Below are positions 46,866-56,549 of a stretch of 64,000 nt of DNA, one piece after another; the first letter of the stretch is position 1; each line of letters starts with the position of its first letter. Below the pieces are notes generated by a model, which was not told the origin of the DNA, made no database searches, and worked only from the letters and a program-made list of their open reading frames with translations. The position numbers and the translations under genes are program-made. The DNA comes from Norana najaformis (taxonomy: Eukaryota; Annelida; Clitellata; Crassiclitellata; Hormogastridae). The stretch is from the NCBI GenBank assembly GCA_964023275.1, contig OZ029916.1, positions 30,037,087-30,101,086 on the forward strand. Reading direction: 5' to 3'.

Positions 46866-47219
46866 AAATATAGCAAGCCGATATCATACAATGCGCTTTT
46901 CTACAGAAATACTCACGATTCACATAAACTGTTCCGATGGAATTCTGCTTCAAACAGTTCAGTAAGACGAAGATGCAGGAGTCGGAAGATAATGATGTTC
47001 AGACCACGACATTCCCCTCCATCGGATGATTTGGATCACCTTCCCTTGGCTTGGACTTTCAGTGGTCGATTTCTAGTCCTAGTCGATCTATCACGTGATC
47101 CATATTTTGACCAATCACTGATAGGTAATGCTCCAGAAAACCAATCAAAACCTTTCATATACATCGCCTTACCACGTGACTAGACTGTTTAGCATAGCTA
47201 ATGAATAAGATGTAAATGT

Positions 47220-49320
47220 AACTGTGAGTCTCACAAATATCTCGATCAGCGCCACACAATATCAAATCAATTCCGCAATAGCCGTGCCGTTTGGTCATAT
47301 ATGGTGCCTGGTCAGAATTGGGAGGGATGTAAGCCAGAGGGACAACATAGCACTCCGGCGGAAATCGTCGGTGATGTTGGTCATGGGATGGTGGGGTACG
47401 AAAGCAACTTGGTATTGCTTGAAAACTTGGTGTTTTCAATTTTGAATGAAAAGCTGCAGGAGAGAGGGCAAGCGGAAGAGTGCTCGTATTGACAGGCTGG
47501 AACATAGACATCATGTATATTAATTAATATTCAAGATGTCTATGGGCTGGAAGGGATGAGCGAACTGGCGGGTTTTTTCTGGGGTTCGTTCCAAAGAGCA
47601 TGCAGTTGCAGAATTTGAGAGAGAAGACGAGGTCGAGGAAGAGAAAAGTATGAGGGAGAACGATTAGACCGGGGCAGCTGTATAGTGAATAGCTGGAGAA
47701 TGTAAGAGGGTTGTGAAGTTTGAAGGGAATTGTAGGTAGAAGATACACTTTTGTAGCAGATGCCCTGAAGGAACTTCAAAAGCTAATCAAGGGATTTTAG
47801 AACCGGGGTTAAATAGTTGTGTTTGAAAGTTCTGGTGACTGCATGGACAAAAGCACTCTGGGTTGTTTGAAGACACGCTATTAGAAGGAGTAGTTGCAGT
47901 AGTCCAGTTTGGAGTAAACAGTCGCGGTGGCTGTTGTATGAATAGCAGTTTTGTAATCGAGTGTGGGGCGAAGTCGGCTGAGATTACGAATATGCATGTG
48001 CAGTAGTAAATGCGAGATAACTGAGCGATGTAGCCGGCAAATGTAAGGTTTTGTCGAAGATGATTCCGACATTGTGGACAGACAAATGAGTCGCAAGTGA
48101 AATGAGGTCTTTTGGATGAAATTCTAGACAACAGCTTTGTTTGTTTAATTGCTCACGAAGGCCAATATTATTGCTTCCAATTTAATTGCTTGCAAGAAAT
48201 TCTGTTTTTGAAAGCATAGAAGCTTGGCAGTCATCCAGGCTGGTATCTTGGAGATGTGTAACGAAGAGGCTTTAGTGCGCGTGAAAAGGGGTGATGAGAG
48301 AAAGACATCAAGAGTTGTGTGTCTTCAGCGTAGAAGTGACGATCGACAGAGGCTGAGTAAATGAGTTTACTGAGTGCGGAGGTGTAAAGTATGAACATGA
48401 GTGGATCGAGAACAGAACCTTGAGTAACACCATAATTATGTGAGAGTGCGAGGATTAGAAGAGTGTCCAGCAGCATCAAGAGCGAAAGCACAAGAGTAAA
48501 GGTACGACGTGATCCAAGACAGGGAACTACAAGAAATTCTGAATACAGAGGATGTACGTTTTTATAAGGATTTCGTAATCTATGGTATCGAAAACAGCAA
48601 AGACGTCTAAAGACTAAGGCAAGATAGGCCTACATGTTGACGACCTATCGCATTACATACAAGTTTGCTGTATAGCGAGAAGAGGACAGTTTCAGGGGAG
48701 TGGTATTTGATGTAAGCAGATTGTTTGCGATTTAGGAAGTTGATAGAGATAACAAAAACGTATATGTACACGGTTTTCTATAGCTACCGTATGGCCTCGA
48801 CCATGCCCATTTTAAATTGAATTTGACGGGCGAGATCCTTCAACATAGCCGCCCGTTTGAATGGACGCCACGCCATTAAGGCGTGTACGATTTAAAGGTT
48901 TTAGAGATAAGACAGTCAGTGAGGCGAGAGGACGACCCGTTATGAGAGTTTAAATAAGAATGAGATACTTGAAATTGGATGGTAGTTATAGAAAAGATTT
49001 CCGTGTCTAGGTATTGTTTGATAGGCCTAATTGGTTCAACGCATAGCTTTTGAAAAGCAGAGACAAGGTGCCGATCAACAGAGACAGGTTGATGGTCTTG
49101 GTTATAATAGGAACAAGAAGGGTTGAACAGTCTTTGAGTAAGGAGGTTGAGATTTGGTCAAGTTCGCAATTTTTGTTTTGACAGGACTGAATTAGAATCG
49201 TAATCGTAATATAAAAACTCGAGATTTCTACAGCACCCAACGAAAGCTTATAAGTCCCGGGACCAGCTTATATAAAAAAGGTTCGGTTCCAGATCAAGAT
49301 CCAAGAGTCAGGCAGGCAGA
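47220..49320 (-). mobile_element. long degenerate CR1/L2-like LINE
   Basis: On the minus strand the ORF can be followed in pieces from right to left: NCELDQISTSLLKDCSTLLV near 49180-49110 (equivalent to N-K-Q-C-E-L-D-P-I-P-T-S-L-L-K-D-C in the intact copy), GVTQGSVLDPLMFILYTS near 48440-48380, FYAEDTQLLMSF near 48340-48300 (Y-A-D-D changed to Y-A-E-D), and LSRLRPTLDYKTA near 47985-47940. Then comes the K-L-D-Y-C-N block, and AFHSKLKT near 47450. Frames are broken many times and the polymerase aspartate is mutated, so it is dead. A tail of another copy is at 49195-49320, and a SINE is inserted near 48770. Confidence 0.8.
48768..48905 (-). mobile_element. tRNA-derived SINE inside the LINE
   Basis: ggttttctatagctaccgta, tggcctcgaccatgcccatt, gagatccttcaacatagccg and cccgtttgaatggacgcca match 36829-36940. 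It interrupts the LINE ORF, so it inserted after the LINE. Confidence 0.6.
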
Positions 49321-49382
49321 AGTTATTTTGGCATCATGAGTAGGCTGAATATTTCCTGCATATAGACACCACCCACATAAAC

Positions 49383-49600
49383 CACCTGCAAGGTATCCAG
49401 AATGGCCTGGCTCGGTTTGGCACCCAAAACCTCCAAACGCTATCACATCACTCCTGTTCCGAAATTACTTTACTGGTTTAAAATACCTGAAGGAATAAAG
49501 TACAAAGTCCTATCGCGTACCTATAACACAATTCAACCCTCCTAACCCTCCTATGTTCGTCAGTTATTTACAATCCAACCACTCCGTTCAACCCGCTTCG
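49383..49600 (+). mobile_element. LINE ORF C-terminal fragment, plus orientation
   Basis: Reads K-R-Y-H-I-T-P-V-P-K-L-L-Y-W-F-K-I-P-E-G-I-K-Y-K-V-L-S and then Y-V-R-Q-L-F-T-I-Q-P-L-R-S-T-R with one stop between. It breaks off at 49600 where an oppositely oriented element begins. Confidence 0.65.
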
Positions 49601-49644
49601 CTTCTACAGTTGTCCTGAGCCTCGGTTCTAGGAACAAGTCAGTA

Positions 49645-50260
49645 CCATCGTAATCGTAATTCCGAGATTTGTACAGCGCCCAACAAAAGCCGCGCCGCGG
49701 AGACCATCTTATTCTCAGGCGCTCAGTCAAACAAAATCGATAGGCAAAAGGGTTCGGTTCCAGGTCAAGATCCAAAAGTCAGACGGAGAGAGCGTGGCAG
49801 CTACGGGGGTTGGAGAGGAAAGAGCAGCTACAGGGGGGGGGGGTTGGAGAGGAGAGAGAGAGATAAGAGGAAGAAGGGGTGAAGAAGGGGTATCAGAAGG
49901 TAGCAACAGTCTAGGAGGGCGCTGTGGTGTTAGCAAAGTATAAAGATACGATGGAAGGCTAGTATTTTTGGCTTTAAAAATCAAGCATGCAATCTTAAAC
50001 TTAATACGAATAATGAGAAGAAGAAGAAAGGTGAGAGGGAGAAGGGGAAGGAGAAGAAGAAGGAAGAGGTAGTGGTGGCGAAGAACACGTAGCAACCAAA
50101 GAGAGTTTTGAACCACCTGGAGGTTTTTTAGATTGAAACAGGATCTATCACATAACACCGCATTTGCATAGTCTAATCATGAACCAACAAGTGTACGATC
50201 TATTGTTTTAACCATGTTCTCAGTCAGAGAATGCCCGAGAATGTGTGAACCAACATTCAT
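49645..50260 (-). mobile_element. 5'-truncated LINE, minus orientation
   Basis: Tail accatcgtaatcgtaattcc, then the conserved 3' blocks to about 49790. Further right the minus-strand ORF holds S-L-P-S-Y-L-Y-T-L-L, R-I-K-F-K-I-A-C-L-I-F-K and L-K-N-L-Q-V-V-Q-N-S, and near 50170 the L-D-Y-A-N-A-V-L block. These are the C-terminal landmarks of CR1/L2-type ORFs in the right order. Confidence 0.7.
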
Positions 50261-51055
50261 GATTCGAACTGGTAGCCTATTGTGCCTAATACTGGTTCAT
50301 TCACCAGCGCTCTATACTGATACTGTACGCTGATACTGGCGCTGCTCATATTGTAACAATGAGACAAGAATTTATCTTATCTAATCTAAGAACTTCTATA
50401 GCGCCGCAGTAATAATGCTCAAGGCATCAGTCGATGGTTGCTGCTATATTTACTCTAGTTACTGGACACACTATAGTAAAACCGCACAGTGGCATGAAAT
50501 CAACAAGTCTATAATACACAGATCAATGTGTTTCAGCGCATAAGAATAGAAAGTCTATTTCATACAGATCAATGTTTGAATCCGTACATCGAGGCAAGGT
50601 CCTTGCATCGAGGGTTAGCAAAAGTGTATTTATGAAAGGTTGATGTTGTCACGCTGCCAAAAATGAAATGGGTTTTAAGTTGTGGAGAATTTTTGAAGCG
50701 TTTTACCCATATTATACACATATTTTTTATACATTTAACAGACCCTATTTCGTATTCTCGTACCCATTATAGTATGCACGTAATTTATGCACATGTAATA
50801 GGCCTTATTCTCCTACTGCTTAGCAGAGCACTACGGGAGTCCACTCGGAACATTCGTCTAGTCGTGGAACAGCACAGAGTAGAGCGTAGTATGTGAGGCG
50901 CTGGTTACTCTGGTGATGCTGGGACTGGTGGCATCCGTGCCCCCCCAACAGGGAAGGTTCCTTTTATTGCTGATGGGAACATTTGTTCGTTATAGAATTT
51001 CTTGCTAGCCGTCGGTTGCCCAGCTGACGCTGAGTGTGCTGCACTCAACTATCTG
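50261..51055. other. unassigned sequence with a retroelement tail at 50395
   Basis: aacttctatagcgccgcagt at about 50390-50410 followed by caaggcatcagtcgatgg is the tail module shared with 11640 and 52150. A run of nine C/G bases is near 50940. No gene seen. Confidence 0.35.
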
Positions 51056-51140
51056 AATCGCAATCGTAAACTCGAGGTGACAAAAGAAAACTAAGTTGTG
51101 GGAACTGAACAATATAGGTGCTTAGTCAAAACTGTGGGTT
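51056..51140 (-). mobile_element. LINE 3' end scrap
   Basis: gaatcgcaatcgtaaactcg, aaagaaaactaagttgtggg and gcttagtcaaaac follow the order of the LINE 3' blocks with several deletions. Confidence 0.45.
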
Positions 51141-51347
51141 TGATTGCTCATGAGTGATGCTGCTCTGTAACTGTGTAGATTCATTCCGCTAATTGACATT
51201 CTCAGTCTTGAGCTCAATCTAGATATTGAATATTGAGCTCAGAATGTGTGTTGCTAGAGTGCCAGTGGAGATTCCCGGCTGCACAAGGTTCCTTGACTTG
51301 TTATTCATGTAAAACCATTCACAGGGTGTTGAGAAATGCCTTTGAAA

Positions 51348-51491
51348 CAGTGGAGGCTCCAGGATTGCTTCTGTGGGGGTGGGGTGAGAGCATTTCCCGG
51401 GGAGGGTGCCACATTCTGACAGTCCACTATGAACGAGTCTGGTCTGAGGGGTGTCGGCATATAACCAAGCATATAGCTAAATCCACCACTG
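51348..51491. mobile_element. hAT-like miniature transposon, copy 2
   Basis: Starts cagtggaggctccagg and ends aaatccaccactg; the last bases inverted read cagtggtgga, a terminal inverted repeat. It is flanked by ctttgaaa (51340-51347) and ctttgaga (51492-51499), an 8-bp target duplication with one mismatch. The interior shares ctccaggattgctt, agtccac, atgaacgagtctgg-type and tctgagggg blocks with 37427-37592. No coding capacity. Confidence 0.7.
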
Positions 51492-51499
51492 CTTTGAGA

Positions 51500-52111
51500 G
51501 GATCTTAAAAGGCATCATAGAAAGCGCTATAACTGTTTACACTGTGCCAAAACCTTTACATGACATTTCAATTTTGAATCTACCCTGGTAATTCTTGTTT
51601 TCCTTTAACTCTTGCATGTGCATATTTCTTTCCTACTGATGAAGCCAATTTCCTTCTTAAGTGAAAAGTTGGCCCTATTTTTTATATAAGTACAGTGGAA
51701 AACACTTAACACAGAAACATTTAACACGAAATAGTGGTTAACATGAGGAGTAAGTTTAGTCTGTTCCAGTACCAGATTGGTAACACAAAAAATATTTCGA
51801 TCCACAGAAGCAAATGCAGTGCAAAACCTTGGATAACAGAATATTGGTTTATTTTCAACATCTGGCTCTAATCATCCAATGTGAAACAGTCATACACTGT
51901 ATTTTGTTTCATCATTTATAATATGGCCATCTCAGCATCAGTTATGGCATTTGCATATATGGGAAAATATTTAAATGTGGAACAGAACGCTCACTGTATA
52001 TGTACATACCAAGCAGATTGCAGCAGATATGTGCTATCCGTTTTTGCAGATGTCAACTGAATCTCAACTCTAATATAGCAGCAGAGTGACACATATTAGT
52101 AATTGATGCTT
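51500..52111. other. unassigned intergenic sequence
   Basis: AT-rich, nothing recognised. Confidence 0.3.
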
Positions 52112-52540
52112 AAGATTATTATTAATATTATTAATTAAAAACTTCTCTTGCACCGGTGTCTTATGCAGAAGGCATCACCGATGGCACACCAAAACCAAGC
52201 CGCAATTACGTGGACATCCAGGTCAGTCCGCTAAGATAGAGAGGCAGCCTATGGTGGATAAACAATTAGAAACAGGTAAGTCTTAAGCTGAGAATGAAAT
52301 GACACAAGCGTTAGGGCTGTGTACTCAGTTCATTCAGGTATTTTAAGCCAGTGAAGTCATTTGAGAACAGGAGTGATGTGATAGCGTTCAGAGGTTTTGG
52401 TGACAGGCCAAGTGAGGGCATTCTGAATACCTTGAAGGTGGTTGGTGTCTATAATTAGGAAAAGTGAATTGCAGTAGTCTAGTTTAGCATGGACTATGGA
52501 TGTGGCAATGGTAGATGTTGGTATTCTCAATCACCATAAT
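52112..52540 (-). mobile_element. 5'-truncated LINE, third subfamily
   Basis: An ATT-rich tail and the gaaggcatcaccgatggcac block (shared with 39462-39630) are followed on the right by minus-strand ORF pieces. They include gactactgcaattcactttt (D-Y-C-N-S-L), and ttcaaggtattcagaatgcc (L-Q-G-I-Q-N-A), then actggcttaaaatacctga-like (W-L-K-I-P). These are the C-terminal landmarks of the LINE ORF. The promoter of the next gene must lie between here and 52741. Confidence 0.65.
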
Positions 52541-52740
52541 TAATTTTTTTCCTGCCACTGTCAAATTGTACTATAACGTCAGAGGCAGGTCTGCTGACCA
52601 GATGATTATGCTGTTTATTTCATATTTCTGTTGTTTTTGTGCTACCTTTGTTTGGTAAAAAATTGGCAAAGAGGAATTAGAATAATCTGGCACATTTGTA
52701 TATGTATGTTGCAGGTACTTGAATTAAAAGTGGCATTTAA

Positions 52741-54765
52741 ATGAAGTTGGAGTGGATTTCATTATTAACAGTCGCGCTTATAACTGTCACATTATTTGAA
52801 GATGTTGTATCTGGTGACATTCCAATTCACGAGTTTAGCTACAAAAGATACAACTACAGAAAGAAGCCGAAAAATGTGAGCTTTTTGAAGGAGACCATGC
52901 CAGTTAAATTCTGGTCTGTGTGTTTTGTGTATGTATGTACCTGAATATTTATATAGTGTTTTAAGTACATCTCAAAAGTGATGGAACATGGCTATCCAAC
53001 AGTTCGAAAAAGGTGCATCTTAAGTTTAACTGAAAATGTTTCTAGTGCATTAGCTGGAACATTTCAGATTTGCAGTGGAAGACTGTTCCAGAAAGATGGT
53101 CCAATAGATGAGAAAGCACACTGTGCTCGAGTCGCAGGGACAAGAATGTCCCCACGGGCTGCAGAACCTTGCTTTGTCAACCAGGCTGACACAAGATTGG
53201 AACACAGAACTCCCTGATGTATTCTGGGGCCATACTGACTATGGCTGCTCACCCCAAGAAGAGGATCTTGAATTAAACTCTTTCCTCAAGAGGGAACCAA
53301 TGCAATTATTCGCACAAACAGCCCGATATGTTCAAGAGTTTTGGCATGAATCTGGTGGCGCAGTTAGTCCACTACAAGCGTGTCAAAGTGAACATGTGGC
53401 CCAGGGTCATGGCTCCGTCTAATGATACGGTGCACAGTTTGACCCTGATCTAATGCAACTGGTAGTAGCAGGACCTGTAAACTCGGTTAACATTTTCCAG
53501 CATAGCTAAACCCTCGTCCAGAAGAATGCCAAGGTCGCGGGCAATACATTGTGGTTCCCAGTGTTGGAACTCGGTCATGATCATTTTGTCCATCTTTGCT
53601 AGGGCTTTCTATCCTTTATGGTAATTCTTTTTTCTAACACCATCCTTGGGGTAATTCCTAGCTAGTTCATTTGTCTTTTCCTTATGATTTTCACAAGTGT
53701 TCTCTCTTGTAACAAGTGCTGCAATATTTGATTTGTTTTGTGGTCTTTCCAGCTGATTTTTGCTAGTGTTCTCCATAAAAACATTTGAAACGCCTCCAGG
53801 TTCTCAACTTTTGTTTTTCTGACAGTCCACATATCAGATTCATACAGTTTTACACTCCTTTTGAGGGTTTTCACCATTCTTTTCTTTACGCTTTCCTACA
53901 GAAGCTCTCCTCTGCTAAAATACTTCTTTGCCCATTGCCATTCTTCTTTTGATCTCAACATAACATTTGCAGTCATGTGTTGTAACATATAACTGCAAAT
54001 GCCATGCTGAGATTGCAAATCATCTGTATTTAACTAAACGCAGGCTAACTTAGATGTTCAACTCTGTAACCCCTTTTCTCAGATGGTTTGTAGATAGATG
54101 TGTCTTGGAGAGGCACAATTTACATAAATGGCTAAATCACATTACATAATAATAATAATAAAAATAATAATAATAATCATACTAAGAACAATAGCAATTA
54201 TAACCTTGGCAGTTTTGTTGTCATTAGGAGAAGAAAACAAAACTGATGAAGCAACAATGTGAAAATAGTGACACATGTCGTGATCTGTTTGGCGTTGAGA
54301 TGTTGAGATGTGTTCGAAAGTGCATGTCTGCTGACTGTTACAATGAATTGTATGCAGCAGATGAGGTAAGACTGGGAGTGTCACTTGTTACTTTTCGTGG
54401 ATTAGTACTAGTACTGTTTACAATAAATGTACAGTTACATTACAATTTGAAACTGATGTATGCTCTTCATATGCTGTTCTGCTGCATGTGTCATTTCCCT
54501 GCTCAGGAAGGTCTTCATTTTTTGGTTGTTTTGAGTGGCAGACAACAAATACTAGAAACTTATTTTCTGTGTTGGCACTTCAGTGAAAATGCTAACCAGT
54601 CTAAATAAGATCAGTGCTGACAAAGCCTTTCATGTGTAGGCTTTGTTTTACATTTATTCTATCAGCTTGAGACATGAGTGATTTTGATTTCAGCTGGAAG
54701 AAGGAGAAATTGATGTTCGATTCAGTTCATTCAAAGGTTGCATGATGGAGAAAGGACAGCTGTAA
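52741..54765 (+). CDS. small secreted six-cysteine protein
   Basis: Three plus-strand exons (52741-52875, 54228-54365, 54694-54765), all phase 0 with GT/AG borders, encode 114 aa. Residues 1-25 form a clear signal peptide (charged start, ISLLTVALITVTLF core, cleavage after about V-S-G). A short basic region (Y-K-R-Y-N-Y-R-K-K-P-K) follows. The mature part has six cysteines (about 56, 62, 73, 77, 82, 107) with C-x5-C, C-x3-C and C-x4-C spacing in RCVRKCMSADCYNELYAADE. It ends L-E-E-G-E-I-D-V-R-F-S-S-F-K-G-C. A D-P-L-E-E-G-E-x-D-x-R-x-x-x-F-K-x-C ending is one I recall from uncharacterised small secreted proteins of several eukaryotes, but I cannot name the family. It is most likely exported and disulfide-bonded; function unknown. 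The first intron holds two LINE remnants. The ATG at 52741 is the first in the frame. Confidence 0.75.
52940..53470 (-). mobile_element. degenerate LINE C-terminus in intron 1
   Basis: On the minus strand VPATRAQCAFSSIGPSFWN and S-L-P-L-Q-I reproduce the F-S-x-x-x-P-x-x-W-N-S-L-P signature of CR1/L2/Jockey-type ORFs. It is related to 2060-2600. atttatatagtgttttaagt near 52948 is the tail side. Confidence 0.6.
53600..53990 (-). mobile_element. degenerate RTE/I-like LINE remnant in intron 1
   Basis: The minus strand reads K-R-S-V-K-L-Y-E-S-D-M-W-T-V-R-K, then NLEAFQMFLWRTLAKISW and D-H-K-T-N, then ERTLVKIIRKRQMNEL. This is the post-polymerase region of a non-LTR ORF (Y-G-S-E-T-W-T, R-L-E-A-F-x-M-W-x-x-R-R-x-L-x-I-S-W and D-x-V-T-N in family members). 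One stop is visible, and there is no element end. Confidence 0.7.
54140..54180. repeat. AAT microsatellite
   Basis: Short ATA/AAT run in intron 1 of the secreted-protein gene, just before exon 2. Confidence 0.8.
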
Positions 54766-56549
54766 TAGTCTTCAGCATTCTCATAAAGATAAACAAGGGC
54801 ATCTGTCCTTCGTTTGGTGAACTGTTATATGAAATCAGTGGCCATGAACCTCTGGATTTCAGTACAACAGAACTACATTTCAACTACCAGCTGAATACAT
54901 CTTGGAAAATGGAAACACATTTCACACAGATTACTTGTTTTAGTCAAAAAGATTGCCTGCCATTTGCCTAGCTTTTAAATTGTGATTTGACACAAATTTG
55001 CTTCTTAACACTAGAAGCTGGAACTGTCTGATAAAGTGGGAAAAGATTTAGACCATTGATCAAAATGCTGCAAAACAGAATTACGGTACATTTAAAGCAG
55101 ACACAGTACAACATGTGTTCAGAAAGTGCAGCTTTGTGTGTGTGTTAGATCACCATACTGCTGGTGCACAACATACTGTATATTGTAGTCTGTCTAGTAA
55201 AATAATGCCAATTCTGTGACTTGAAAAAAGACAGGAATGCTATGAAAATTTATTAATTTTGTAAGTAGAGTGCATTTTTAACAATATCTAACAAAAATTG
55301 TCTGTATAGAATTTGTAAAAATATGAAATACAGGTTGTCAGATAAAACTGTGACACATCAGAAACAGAATTAATTTAAGAACAAGGAGTGATCATGCTAA
55401 AATAGGAGACTTCATATAATGCAGTGCAAATTCTGGTAGATTTCTTGAGCACCACTAGCAAAGAGAATTTCACTAGACAATGACATAAGAAATAAATAAT
55501 TCATTTAAACAGGCATATACAGTAAAATCCACAGCAATCCCTATTTCATTTTCTAAGTTGCATAAAATACAAGAGAAGGCTAAAGACATATTTTGTAACT
55601 ACCACTGCTAAATTGTACCATGAATTCTATGCATAAACAAGTTGTAATACTGTTTTACAATTGTCACGCACACCCGTACAGCTACATTTGTTTAAACACA
55701 TTTCCTAACTTCTGTAGCATTAGAGCCTATCTATTAGAGATCCAATGTGTGTGATTGTTGTTTGATACAGAATCTTTGTTTTGGCAGGTGTGGGTTTTGA
55801 CAGATGTGGGTTAACAGCTTGCTCAAGCAAGGCAAGGTGCCTCCACCAACGAATACATTTACTATCTGCCTCAACTAGTCTGACAGAGGCAATTGTTGTT
55901 AATTAAAATTCAACTTAAATGCCAGAAGTTTATGTTTACTGTGATCATAATTTGTCAAGTGAAGCAAATACAACCAGTAAATTGTACATATAAAGTTAGA
56001 TGCCTCTATAGGAATTACTCAGAAATTACTCAGAAATGTGGTCCTGGTTTAAAGGATCTTTCACCAGAAGCACAAACATGACCGCAGAAATCCAACAACA
56101 GGACACCTTTTCAAGACGTCACAGTGCAGTGTCATGCCTGACATTTCTGCAACTCATTTGATGGATGTGACCACAGCAATAAGCCTTGTCATGTCCCACT
56201 GCTTGCATTGTTAGCCCTGATTGGCGCTTTTGCAGTTGTAAATGTATTTTGTATGGAGAACTGTTAACATGGCAGTTTGTACCGATTTGTAAACACTGAA
56301 CTTAAAGCTTTAAACGAAAACCAGTTAATACTTTTTCACTAAATTATGCCAGTATAATCTGATAAAAAAGGTTAAAGGCAGAAATCAGAAAAATTTAGAT
56401 GCTTAAGTGACTTCCAGGATGTTTAACTGATAAGACAATTAGCACTCAAACACTTTCTATGACAAATCATTTTAAAAGCATAGAAAACACTGAATGAAAA
56501 TAGAAGAGGGTGATGATCACGATCATGCTAAAGAGGAAGACTAGCAGGC
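54766..56549. other. intergenic sequence between two convergent genes
   Basis: Holds the 3' UTRs of the plus-strand secreted-protein gene and of the minus-strand coiled-coil gene. AT-rich, with several AATAAA-like hexamers on both strands, so I did not choose polyadenylation sites. No exon seen. Confidence 0.4.
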
